64,000 nucleotides of DNA, from positions 186,001 to 250,000 of the forward strand of contig JAXGMN010000012.1 of assembly GCA_040768665.1 (NCBI GenBank). The letters run 5' to 3'. Shown here in pieces: positions 1 through 7,719 of this stretch. Source of the DNA: JABWBD01 sp040768665 (GTDB lineage Bacteria; Planctomycetota; Planctomycetia; Pirellulales; Thermoguttaceae). Numbering within the stretch: the stretch's first letter is position 1; every line of letters starts with the position of its first letter. The translations under genes were made by a program, and so were the position numbers. Below the pieces are notes generated by a model. It made no database searches, was not told where the DNA came from, and saw only the letters and a program-made list of their open reading frames with translations.

Positions 1-428
1 TAGGGAGCGGGGGCCTGAGGCGGGGCGTTTTGAAGACTATGGCTGCCTGAACCCAGCGGCGGCGCACCGTAGGCGCCGGATTGGTACGTGCCGGAAGGGA
101 AAATCCCCGAAGGTGGCGGTGGGGGAGCGACGCCCGCGAGACGCGCCTGCATCACGAGGCGCAAATGATGGTCGTAGGCCGCTTTACGGTGCGCGCTAAG
201 CAGACATACCCGAGCTCGCGACATCTCGTTCAGCAAGCGTTGCGAGGACTCTGCATTCGGACCAGTCTGAAAACTCCGCACGTGAGCCATCTGCCGATCC
301 GCGGCATTCTGGATCACCTCGACATTGTCTTCGAACGGCCGAAGGCCCATCAGCCGATAGTGATCAGGCGGCTGCTCTTCCGGCGGTATTGCAAGCCAAG
401 TGTAATACGGGTCGAAATCGCCGGGCAT
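1..428 (-). CDS. Planctomycete J-like domain protein, N-terminal part (runs off left edge)
   Basis: An open minus-strand frame starts at ATG 428 and stays open to the window edge, so only about 142 N-terminal residues are visible. The protein begins MPGDFDPYYTWLAIPPEEQ and continues with HYRLMGL, an ADRQMAHVRSFQTG segment and NEMSRARVCLLSAHRKAAYD. This is the pattern of a DnaJ-like helical module found at the N-terminus of many planctomycete proteins ('PPNHYRLLGL...ADRQM...LNEISRARxCLL...KKxxYD'). It lacks the canonical HPD of true DnaJ. After residue 110 it turns into a Pro/Gly/Ser-rich linker. The recognition rests on family memory; the C-terminal function is unknown because it lies outside the window. 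GGGGACC about 4 bases upstream of the ATG could serve as a weak ribosome site. Confidence 0.75.
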   Translation of the reverse strand, partial: MPGDFDPYYTWLAIPPEEQPPDHYRLMGLRPFEDNVEVIQNAADRQMAHVRSFQTGPNAESSQRLLNEMSRARVCLLSAHRKAAYDHHLRLVMQARLAGVAPPPPPSGIFPSGTYQSGAYGAPPLGSGSHSLQNAPPQAPAP

Positions 429-821
429 AAAGGTCCCCGCGTGTGTTTGGGAGTTGCCAGCGGCGTGTGTCGCTTATGCCTCTTCTCGATATGGAGGGGG
501 CTCAGCCGGGCAACGCAAACAACGACACAAGAGTAATCGCGAAAAGAATCCTCGTGCTGACTCTCCGCTCCGCTCGCGTCGAGCTCTTAAGCTCAGCTCA
601 GCACCACTCTGTCCCTTATTCCTTCTCAGTCTAGATAAGGACTCCATCCGCTGCAAGCCCCCAAACGGATCGGGTGCCCGGGAATTGGGCGTTGTGGGGG
701 AGGACAAACGGGTTGTATCGGCCGTAGGAGGAGATGGCTCACTGGCGGGAACTCAGCTGTCCTGGTTAGATACCCGGCCGGGATTCGCACGCATTCCCCC
801 TCTTTTTTCCGGAGCCTAACC
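429..821. other. Intergenic region without recognised gene
   Basis: This stretch separates the leftward J-like gene from the palindromic element at 822-900. Only short ORFs with no recognisable protein features occur in it. It should hold the promoter of the J-like gene, but no convincing sigma-70 motif was seen. Confidence 0.4.
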
Positions 822-900
822 GGAAACAGGGCAGGCACCCTACACCTTGTATGGTTTTCCATTTTGAACACACAACATCCGAGAGCCAGTCCCCGTTTCC
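822..900 (-). repeat. Dispersed palindromic element, GGGGACTGGCTC family
   Basis: The left side reads GGAAACAGGGCAGGCACC and the right side GAGAGCCAGTCCCCGTTTCC, so the ends pair as GGAAAC/GTTTCC and the core matches the family in reverse orientation. It lies 10 bases beyond the stop codon of the hydrolase gene at 911, where a transcript end would be expected. Confidence 0.6.
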
Positions 901-910
901 GCACAGCCTC

Positions 911-2071
911 TCAGTCCGCGCGAGTGCTTTCGCTACTCTGCCGCTCGGGTGACAGTAAGTGGGTTGCCGTGGCTTCCGCCGGTTTCAGGTGGGTGTCCAG
1001 CCAGGCGTACATCAGTGCGCGAGATTCGTTTGCCACCGAATGGCCCCGTCCGTGCACGTAAAACGCGAGGTTCTGCGGGACCTTCTCCAGTTCATAGATG
1101 TCCATGATCTTCATTAGCATCAGCACCCGCTGACGCTGCGTGAGCGGCACGCCATCGTTCAACCCCGAGAGGTCCAGAAAGGCGCGTGGCGCGATCAGTG
1201 CGATGATCTCGTGGAAATCGATCGCCGGCAGCTTGCCCACGAGCAGTCCCGGTCGGATGGGCTTGAAGTAGACGTACCATTGATCGCGGGCCCATGCTTC
1301 GACATTGGGATTGTGGCGGAAAAAGGATCCGCCGCAATTGCATACGGCAGCCTTTATGCGATCGTCGTAGGCGGCCAGGAAAATCGTGCCGTGCCCGCCC
1401 AGCGAATGCCCCAGGGCTCCAATCCGGTCGGGATCGACCTCCGGCACCGACTCGATCACGTCGATCGCGATGGAGTGCTCGTAGGTGAACTTGCCGACTG
1501 CCGTCCACTCGGGATGCTTTTCGTAGAATCGCGAAGTGTCGTACGGCCCTTCCTTCGGAACACGGTGGCCAGCGACGAAGTGATCGGGCGCAATGACCAC
1601 GTACCCGCGACGGCAAAGATGGTCGAGGTACGCCTTATCCGGGTTGTCGACAAGCCCCGCGGCCCTCTCTTTTCCTTGAGGGAACGTCCCGTGCAAGGCT
1701 ACCACGGCGGGCGCTTTGCCTTTGATATTCAGCGGAATGCCGAGGTAGGCATGTGCCCGCTCGTCGGGTTCCACCTGGTAGCTGATCAGACGCCGAACGT
1801 AGACGTTGTCCACAACGACCGCTTCGTGCCGCTCAAGCTGCAAAGGCGGCCTGTTCGGCTTTCGATCGTCACGAATCAGCTCCAGGTAACGTTTCTTCAG
1901 CACCTCGCGCCGCTCGCGCCAGGCTTCCCTCGATCCGATCCCCTCGACAAGATCGTCCCACGACGACGTAATTTCCGGCGGATCGCCGCGCAACCGCTCC
2001 GGCGGATCGCCGCGGACGAGACAGGTTAGCGGGATTGAGGTGAGAATTGCCAGCAGGAAGGGTCGTGCCAT
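911..2071 (-). CDS. Exported alpha/beta hydrolase (dienelactone hydrolase / acetyl-xylan esterase-like)
   Basis: The 386-residue product begins with a hydrophobic signal peptide (MARPFLLAILTSIPLTCL) and should be exported. The nucleophile elbow is GHSLGGHG around residue 223, and the likely catalytic histidine is in HGRGHSVANES near the C-terminus. VALHGTFPQGKE is the usual oxyanion-loop HG region. The fold is that of serine esterases/peptidases acting on ester or acyl substrates; the substrate is unknown. An 8-residue direct repeat (RGDPPE..) follows the signal peptide, encoded by two copies of a 17-base repeat near 1974 and 1998. The gene ends 10 bases before a palindromic repeat and lies 49 bases downstream of transketolase on the same strand. 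Confidence 0.82.
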   Translation of the reverse strand: MARPFLLAILTSIPLTCLVRGDPPERLRGDPPEITSSWDDLVEGIGSREAWRERREVLKKRYLELIRDDRKPNRPPLQLERHEAVVVDNVYVRRLISYQVEPDERAHAYLGIPLNIKGKAPAVVALHGTFPQGKERAAGLVDNPDKAYLDHLCRRGYVVIAPDHFVAGHRVPKEGPYDTSRFYEKHPEWTAVGKFTYEHSIAIDVIESVPEVDPDRIGALGHSLGGHGTIFLAAYDDRIKAAVCNCGGSFFRHNPNVEAWARDQWYVYFKPIRPGLLVGKLPAIDFHEIIALIAPRAFLDLSGLNDGVPLTQRQRVLMLMKIMDIYELEKVPQNLAFYVHGRGHSVANESRALMYAWLDTHLKPAEATATHLLSPERQSSESTRAD

Positions 2072-2119
2072 AGTCTTTGCGACTCGCGCCTTGGGCCGAT
2101 TGCTGCTGCGCGTCTGGGT

Positions 2120-4195
2120 TCACTTGCCGCGCGCACCGCTGATCGCTGCCTTGGCTTCCGCCACGATGTTGGCCGAAGTGAAGCCGAAGTGTTCGAGAAC
2201 AACCTTCACGGGGCTTGACGTGCCGAAGCCGCTCATGCCGACGAAGCGGCCGTGGAAGCCGAGGTACTTGCCCCAGCCCATCTCGACCCCAGCTTCGACC
2301 GCCACGCGAGCGGTAACCGACGGAAGCAGAACACTGTCGCGGTATTCCGCCGGCTGGGCGTCGAACAGTTCCCAACTCGGCATGCTGACCACGCGGGCCT
2401 TGATCCCTTCCACTTTAAGCTTCTCGTACGCCTCTACGCAAATTGATACCTCGCTGCCGGTGCCAATGAGGATGACCTCCGGCTTGCCGCCTTCCGCGTC
2501 GGCGAGCACGTACGCACCCTTCCGTACCCCGGCGGCCGGAGCGTACTTCGAGCGGTCGAGCGTCGGCAGGTTCTGCCGCGTCAGAACCAGCGCGGCGGGG
2601 TTCCGCTTCAGCGGCATGATCGTCCGGTAGGCCTCGGCCACCTCGTTGGCGTCGGCGGGCCGGATGGCGATCAATCCGGGAATCGCACGAAGCGCGGCGA
2701 GTTGTTCGACCGGCTGATGGGTGGGGCCGTCTTCGCCAACGCCGATCGAGTCGTGCGTGAAGACATAAACCACCGGCAGTTCCATGATCGCGCTAAGACG
2801 CACCGAAGGCCGCAAGTAGTCGCTAAAGACGAAGAAGGTTGCCCCGTACGGCCGCAGGCCGCACAGCGCCATGCCGTTCAACACGGCCGCCATGGCATGC
2901 TCGCGGACGCCAAAACGGAAATTTCGGCCGGCGGGGTTCTCCGCGCTGAAATCACCCGCGGCTTCCTCGAACTTCAGAAGCGTGTTGGTCGACGGCGCCA
3001 AATCCGCCGAGCCGCCCAGGAGCCAGGGCAGATTCTTCGCCACCTGGTTGAGCACCTTGCCCGACGATGCCCGAGTCGCTGTGCCTTTGGCGTCGGTCTC
3101 AAAGGTCGAGATATCCCGGTCCCAGCCTTCGGGCAGTTCTCTGCGGCGCATGAGGTCGAGTTGGTGCGCCAGTTTCGGATACTCCTTCCTGTACTCGTCG
3201 TACTTCCTCTGCCACGCCTCGCGGAGTTGGCGCCCGCGCTCGCCAATCCCCTTGCGAAAGTGTGCGAGCACTTCCTCGGGAACCCGAAAATGTTCGTTCT
3301 CGGGCCAGCCGTACGACTTTTTCGTGGCGCGAACCTCATCCTCCCCGAGAGGCGCGCCGTGCGCGCTGTGCGAATTCTGCTTGGTGGGAGCGCCCCAGCC
3401 GATGATGCTGTGGACGACGATCAGCGTCGGCCGATCGTCGCTCCGTTTGAACTTCTCGATGGCTGCACGCAGCGAGCCCAGATCGTTGACGTCGTCGACC
3501 TCCAGGACATTCCAGCCGTAGCCGGCGAAGCGCAGCCGCACGTCTTCGCTAAACGCCAGATCGGTCGACCCTTCGATCGTGATCTTGTTGTCGTCGTAAA
3601 TCCAGCAGAGATTCGAGAGCTTCAAGTGGCCGGCCAACGAAGCAGCCTCGCCGCCGACGCCCTCCATCAGGTCGCCATCGCTGCACACGGCGAAGACATC
3701 GAAGCCGAACAGATCGAAACCGGGACGGTTGTAGTGGCTCGCCAGCCACCGCGCGGCGATCGCCATGCCCACGCTATTGCTGATCCCTTGCCCAAGCGGC
3801 CCCGTGGTCGTTTCCACCCCCGTCGTGTAGCTGTACTCGGGGTGGCCGGGGCAGCGGCTGTGGAGCTGGCGGAACTTCCGGAGGTCCTCCATGCGGACAG
3901 CCAGCTCCCCAGTCGGGCGGTCTTCCTCGTCAAGTTGCCTCACACCGCTGAGGTGGAGCACTGAATAGAGGAGCATTGAGGCGTGGCCGCAAGAGAGCAC
4001 GAAACGGTCGCGGTCGGGCCAGGCCGGCGACTCCGGATCGTAGCGCAGCACTTCATTGAACAGGACGTACGCGACCGGAGCCAGGGCCATGGGGGTGCCC
4101 GGGTGTCCACTCTTTGCCGCCTCAACCGCGTCCATCGACAGGGTACGGATCGTGTCGATTGCCAGTCGTTCGATATCGGTTGTCGATCCAGGCAT
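2120..4195 (-). CDS. tkt: Transketolase
   Basis: This 691-residue protein is the usual length for transketolase (EC 2.2.1.1), the thiamine-diphosphate enzyme that moves two-carbon ketol units between pentose-phosphate and glycolytic sugars in the cytoplasm. The N-terminal domain has GHPGTPMALAP (residues ~31-41) and the thiamine-binding GDLMEGVGGEAASLAGHL...DDNKI segment (~170-200). The pyrimidine-binding domain has HDSIGVGEDGPTHQPVEQL (~480-500). A C-terminal transketolase domain with GTGSEVSI follows. No truncation is visible. The adjacent genes are unrelated exported proteins, so it is probably transcribed alone or with the hydrolase downstream. Confidence 0.95.
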   Translation of the reverse strand: MPGSTTDIERLAIDTIRTLSMDAVEAAKSGHPGTPMALAPVAYVLFNEVLRYDPESPAWPDRDRFVLSCGHASMLLYSVLHLSGVRQLDEEDRPTGELAVRMEDLRKFRQLHSRCPGHPEYSYTTGVETTTGPLGQGISNSVGMAIAARWLASHYNRPGFDLFGFDVFAVCSDGDLMEGVGGEAASLAGHLKLSNLCWIYDDNKITIEGSTDLAFSEDVRLRFAGYGWNVLEVDDVNDLGSLRAAIEKFKRSDDRPTLIVVHSIIGWGAPTKQNSHSAHGAPLGEDEVRATKKSYGWPENEHFRVPEEVLAHFRKGIGERGRQLREAWQRKYDEYRKEYPKLAHQLDLMRRRELPEGWDRDISTFETDAKGTATRASSGKVLNQVAKNLPWLLGGSADLAPSTNTLLKFEEAAGDFSAENPAGRNFRFGVREHAMAAVLNGMALCGLRPYGATFFVFSDYLRPSVRLSAIMELPVVYVFTHDSIGVGEDGPTHQPVEQLAALRAIPGLIAIRPADANEVAEAYRTIMPLKRNPAALVLTRQNLPTLDRSKYAPAAGVRKGAYVLADAEGGKPEVILIGTGSEVSICVEAYEKLKVEGIKARVVSMPSWELFDAQPAEYRDSVLLPSVTARVAVEAGVEMGWGKYLGFHGRFVGMSGFGTSSPVKVVLEHFGFTSANIVAEAKAAISGARGK

Positions 4196-4295
4196 GCCTC
4201 TGAATTCCTTGCAAGAATGACCGCCGCGTTCCTCGTCCGGGAGGAGAACGCCGAGCCCGATGAACCACTCAGTCTAGGGATTGGAATGCAGTTCG

Positions 4296-5603
4296 TCAAC
4301 TCGGCGCGGGCAGTTCGTATCCCTTGCGGCGCGGCCGCGCGCGGAGCGCGTTGGCCTCGTCGTCACCAGGGAACTCCTCCTTGACAGGATCCCATTGCAG
4401 CCGTCGGCCCAATTCCCGGCAGAGGTTGACGAGGATGCAGATCACCTGAGTCCGGTGGCCGATCTCCGCGTGCGCCGCGGGCTTCTGGCGGCTCCGCATG
4501 CAATCGACCCAGTTCTGAATATGGCGTTGAGCGACGCTGGCCACCTCGGAACGGTCGTCCGGTTCCGGCGCATCCTGCACCAACTCCGGGGGATTGCTGG
4601 CCAGGCGATTGCGATTGATTTCGATCTTCCCTTTGTCGCCCACGAAAATCGCGCCCAGCCCCGGCCCCTTGCCCTTGGGGATCGCGAGCTTCAGGAGCGT
4701 GCCGCTGGGATACCGGAGCGTGACGGGGCAATCCGCGCTCCGGCCTTCCGGCCAGACCTCGACGGGGTCGGTGTCGTCGGTACCCAGCGCACGCTGCACC
4801 TGGTCGAAGGCGTGAGCGCCCCAGCCCGTTACTCCCCAGCCAAGCCCCCCGCCATCGTAATCGCGCCAGCGGCCCCATCGGCCCAGGCCCGGGTGCAGAC
4901 TCGGCGAGTACGGAATCAGCTCCGTCTGATGGCACCACTGGTCCCAGTCCATTTCGGGCGGCGTCGGCTCCACGGGCAGCGTCGAGGGCCGCAGTTCGGG
5001 CCCGATGAAATTCGGGCAAAGGACGGTGTGGACGCGCCCGATGGCGCCGCCTTTTACCAGATCGCTGCCGAAATTATTGATCGGAATAGACCTTTGCTGC
5101 GTCCCCGTTTGGAAGACTCGCCCGTATTTCTTTTCCGCACGGATGAGGTACTGTCCCTCCTCGATGGTCAGAGTGAGCGGTTTCTCGGCGTAGACGTCCA
5201 GTCCGGCCTGCATGGCGTGCAGACAGATGAGCACGCGGCTGTGCGTGGTGGTGGCCACAACGACGGCGTCGAGTTTCTCACGGTCCAGCATTCGGCGGTA
5301 GTCTTGGTACGCCTGGCAGTTGTCGGCCAATCTCCCGGGCAGCGTTCCGTCGGTCCACTTTTTGAAAGCTGCAACCTGACGCAAATCGCAGTCGGCCAGC
5401 GCCACGTAGTCAATGGACCGGGGGCTTTCCTTGATGAGATCGCGAGCACGGTGCCCGGGACCAATCAATCCGACGCGGAGCCGATCGTTTGCCCCGAGCT
5501 TTCCCGACGCCCCGAGCACAGCCCGCGGAATGACGAGCGGCGCTGCCGTGCCTACACCGAAGATGGCGAGAAACCGGCGACGGCTACATGATGGATGCGA
5601 CAT
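4296..5603 (-). CDS. Tat-exported Gfo/Idh/MocA family oxidoreductase
   Basis: The 435-residue product starts with a twin-arginine signal (CSRRRFLAIFGVGTAAPLV), so it is likely exported folded with bound NAD(P). The Rossmann domain shows RVGLIGPGHRARDLI and the family's cofactor/catalytic EKP motif is in DVYAEKPLTLTIEEG (~residue 140). The C-terminal domain has the planctomycete form WGAHAFDQVQRALG. Family members oxidise or reduce sugars, inositols and glycoside derivatives; the substrate cannot be told from sequence. AAGGAG about 8 bases upstream supports the ATG at 5603. It is one of three oxidoreductases of this superfamily in the window. Confidence 0.88.
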   Translation of the reverse strand: MSHPSCSRRRFLAIFGVGTAAPLVIPRAVLGASGKLGANDRLRVGLIGPGHRARDLIKESPRSIDYVALADCDLRQVAAFKKWTDGTLPGRLADNCQAYQDYRRMLDREKLDAVVVATTTHSRVLICLHAMQAGLDVYAEKPLTLTIEEGQYLIRAEKKYGRVFQTGTQQRSIPINNFGSDLVKGGAIGRVHTVLCPNFIGPELRPSTLPVEPTPPEMDWDQWCHQTELIPYSPSLHPGLGRWGRWRDYDGGGLGWGVTGWGAHAFDQVQRALGTDDTDPVEVWPEGRSADCPVTLRYPSGTLLKLAIPKGKGPGLGAIFVGDKGKIEINRNRLASNPPELVQDAPEPDDRSEVASVAQRHIQNWVDCMRSRQKPAAHAEIGHRTQVICILVNLCRELGRRLQWDPVKEEFPGDDEANALRARPRRKGYELPAPS

Positions 5604-5799
5604 CAGTGTTCTCCTTGAAAGTCCCTCACAACTGGGCAGGTAGCTAGGTTACTCCAGCTCCCCCGCCATGAAACGATTCTCCGGCTCCACGCGATCGTAC
5701 TGCCGCCGCGCCCGCTTCGGTCACGAGCCGCCCTCAGGGCCTCTAGCAGAACGAAAGCGTTCTCGGAGTACGCATGACGAGGTCGCCCCGCGCGCCGCC

Positions 5800-6183
5800 C
5801 TACGGCGTGGCTCGCTCCCACGGTGCGAAAACGAAGATCGCCCCGAACGATATTAGGGCAAAACCGACGAGGTAATTCCACTTCAGCGGCTCTTTGAGAT
5901 ACCACATCGAGAACAGGCAGAAGACGGTGAATGTAATCACCTCTTGGATCGTCTTCAACTGGGCGGCTGAAATACCATAGGTGTGCCCGAGGCGGTTCGC
6001 CGGCACCTGGAAACAGTACTCGACAAAGGCGATAAGCCAACTGATCATGATGGCGGCCCAGAGTGCCGTTGTCTTGTACTTCAGGTGGCCGTACCAGGCA
6101 AAGGTCATGAAAATGTTCGAGATCGTCAACAGAAGAACCGTGGTCAGCCACATAAGTCGGCCTGCATTTCCATTGAATTCCAT
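5800..6183 (-). CDS. DUF486 (DMT-like) small membrane protein
   Basis: This 127-residue protein has four predicted transmembrane helices, roughly residues 10-28, 38-56, 75-95 and 102-122. It matches the DUF486 pattern, with FMTFAWYGHLK, the FVEYCFQVPANRLGH signature and LKTIQEVITFTVF. These proteins resemble half-size EamA/DMT transporters; the substrate is not known. An internal ATG (MWLTT, 6153) is an alternative start because no strong ribosome site precedes 6183. The roughly 200 bases between this gene and the oxidoreductase hold nothing recognised. Confidence 0.85.
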   Translation of the reverse strand: MEFNGNAGRLMWLTTVLLLTISNIFMTFAWYGHLKYKTTALWAAIMISWLIAFVEYCFQVPANRLGHTYGISAAQLKTIQEVITFTVFCLFSMWYLKEPLKWNYLVGFALISFGAIFVFAPWERATP

Positions 6184-6415
6184 CGACCGTCGGGAAGGAG
6201 GACCGAAGCCTGGAACGGGCCGAGGAATTCTGCAGCAGCCGTGCAGAAGCTCGCTTCGGACGAGCCGGTGCTGCCGGTGAGTCGCGAGTAGCGGGCGATG
6301 ACAACGGTTTCCTGAACCTGCGTGCAGAATTCAACCCGATGCGCGGCCGCCCACCTCATGAGGTATCAGATTGTAACACGCCGGACAGGCGTAGGGAGTT
6401 CAAGAACTAAGTCTA

Positions 6416-6514
6416 AGAGCCTCTCCAAAACCGTTTCGGGACTGGCTCGTTTTGGAGTCTCCGGACCATCATGTGCCTGTCCCAGTCTTCTGACGCGATT
6501 TTGGAACAGGCTCT
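6416..6514 (+). repeat. Dispersed palindromic element, GGGGACTGGCTC family
   Basis: Outer arms AGAGCCTCTCCAAAAC and GATTTTGGAACAGGCTCT pair imperfectly. Inside lie GGGACTGGCTC and GTGCCTGTCCC, the family core. It lies in the noncoding region upstream of csrA. Confidence 0.6.
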
Positions 6515-6563
6515 AAGCGTATACACTTGTTGATCGGCTGCCAAGCCCTTGGGTGATAAAAAA

Positions 6564-6684
6564 CAACCACCCGCCAGAACATCAAGCAGCCCGGCTGCTA
6601 CCATCGGGTACCGGCCAGATGGCACGAGAATGGGATGGCCAGCAGCCGGGCTGCTTTGCTACTTGAATTCTTGGCAGGTCGCTG
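6564..6684 (+). repeat. 121-bp palindromic repeat, copy 1 (GCAGCCCGGCTGC type)
   Basis: This copy begins CAACCACCCGCC and ends TTGGCAGGTCGCTG, which form imperfect terminal inverted repeats. Internally it carries GCAGCCCGGCTGCT and AGCAGCCGGGCTGC. A near-identical copy of the same length is at 11160-11280, and both share flanking sequence (GGGTGAT followed by A-rich) and an adjacent GGCTCCGCAA element. No transposase is nearby, so it resembles a REP doublet or a MITE. Confidence 0.7.
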
Positions 6685-6685
6685 T

Positions 6686-6759
6686 AAAAAAGGGCCGGCT
6701 CCGCAAGACTTCTTCGCTCCCGGCGACCCGCTATTACTTGCATTGTCCGCCCCTTTTTT
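6686..6759 (+). repeat. Dispersed palindromic element, AAAAAAGGG variant
   Basis: AAAAAAGGGCCGGCTCCGC on the left pairs through its ends with GTCCGCCCCTTTTTT on the right. It follows the 121-bp repeat directly, as a partial relative does at 11284, so the two elements appear to have travelled as a composite. Confidence 0.5.
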
Positions 6760-7042
6760 CCATTAGGCCAGCCAAGCCTTGGCGTTTCCAATCCTGAGCT
6801 GCACCTGCGACGCCTGCCGAAAACATGGCTCCGCCCTCCGCAATGTCGATATAACCGCTACCGCTCACCACACGAAGAGACGTTGGCGACGAATCTCGAC
6901 GAAAATGGCAGCGCATCGCCAATATCTGCGGTTAGACTTGCCTTGGAAGCCCGGCCTTCCGGCAGGGCAAACAACCAATTTCCCGCCCCCAAGCGCGCCC
7001 GCCCGCTCAACCACGCCTAAAACGGGCATGGAGGTCAGAAAA

Positions 7043-7240
7043 ATGCTCGTTCTCGCCAGGAAGCTCAACGAAAGCATCGTCGTCGGCGACAACATCGTCG
7101 TGACTATCGTCGACATTCGCGGCGACAAGGTCCGGCTGGGGATTGACGCTCCCCGGGAAGTGACCGTACACCGCCAGGAGGTCTACGACGCTATCAAGCG
7201 ATCGCAGGGCCACGTCGATGAAAAAGAGCCCAGATCGTAA
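7043..7240 (+). CDS. csrA: Carbon storage regulator CsrA
   Basis: CsrA is a small homodimeric RNA-binding protein that binds GGA-containing hairpins in mRNA leaders to block or activate translation. The 65-residue product matches throughout: MLVLARKLNESIVVGDNIVV, then VRLGIDAPREVTVHRQEVY. The RNA-contact residues L4, R6 and R44 are present. The ATG at 7043 was chosen because GGAGG lies 8 bases upstream; longer in-frame starts add unrelated sequence. A second, divergent CsrA-like gene begins 312 bases downstream. No fliW or flagellar gene is visible beside it, so the target regulon cannot be inferred. Confidence 0.95.
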   Translation: MLVLARKLNESIVVGDNIVVTIVDIRGDKVRLGIDAPREVTVHRQEVYDAIKRSQGHVDEKEPRS

Positions 7241-7552
7241 CGCGATTCGCTGATCACCGCCGGAGACGATCCGCGCATCGTCCTTCCCCGATGCTGCTGG
7301 TGGGATCCCGTTCTGCCCACGTCCCTGCCCCATGCTGGTCATTCTTTCCTGCTGCCGTGGCGGGGCTTTTCTTCGACTGACTCATGCATTAAGATCACGG
7401 CCTTCACGGGTCTGTTATCTTTTCAGACCGGAACCGGCGCCCCGACACCTGCCGTTTTGCCATGCCTTCCCGACTTCCACCCATCTCCGAGCGGATTTCC
7501 CGCACTGATCATTCGCTGGTACCGGTCGCAGCTAAACAGGGAGCCAAGGGGA
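7241..7552. other. Gap between csrA and the csrA-like gene
   Basis: These 312 bases hold no ORF with protein features. The stretch ends with AAGGGG just before the csrA-like ATG. A promoter for the downstream csrA-like/gspE pair is expected here but no clear motif was identified. Confidence 0.4.
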
Positions 7553-7711
7553 ATGAAGCTATTCACATGCAAAGAGGGCGAAGCGATCGTTATTGACCAG
7601 GAAATCATCGTTCAAATCGCGGAAATCGGCGACGACGAAGTGTTTCTGGAGATCGACGGAGCGGCAGACGAGCAGGTCTGCCTGGGAGAGAACCTCGACG
7701 CAGTAATCTGA
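7553..7711 (+). CDS. Acidic CsrA-like protein lacking RNA-binding residues
   Basis: The 52-residue product aligns with the neighbouring CsrA over its full length without gaps (MKLFTCKEGEAIVIDQEIIV). The core hydrophobic pattern is kept: I12, V13, I18, V20, I22, I25, V30, L32 and I34. All the basic contact positions of CsrA are gone: R6 is C, R26 is G, R31 is F, and H43-R44 are C-L. It has 14 acidic and only 2 basic residues. It may dimerise with CsrA or mimic RNA rather than bind it; that is inference. The ATG follows AAGGGGA. Its stop is 8 bases before the GTG of the ATPase gene, so they are probably co-transcribed. Confidence 0.75.
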   Translation: MKLFTCKEGEAIVIDQEIIVQIAEIGDDEVFLEIDGAADEQVCLGENLDAVI

Positions 7712-7719
7712 ATCCGGCC

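Noticed and set aside
429..821. Possible tRNA or structured RNA in the gap
   Set aside because: No cloverleaf arms, anticodon loop or GTTCRA T-loop could be found here or in the other long gaps.
6564..6684. Insertion sequence with terminal inverted repeats
   Set aside because: At 121 bases it cannot encode a transposase and no target duplication is clear; kept as a repeat only.
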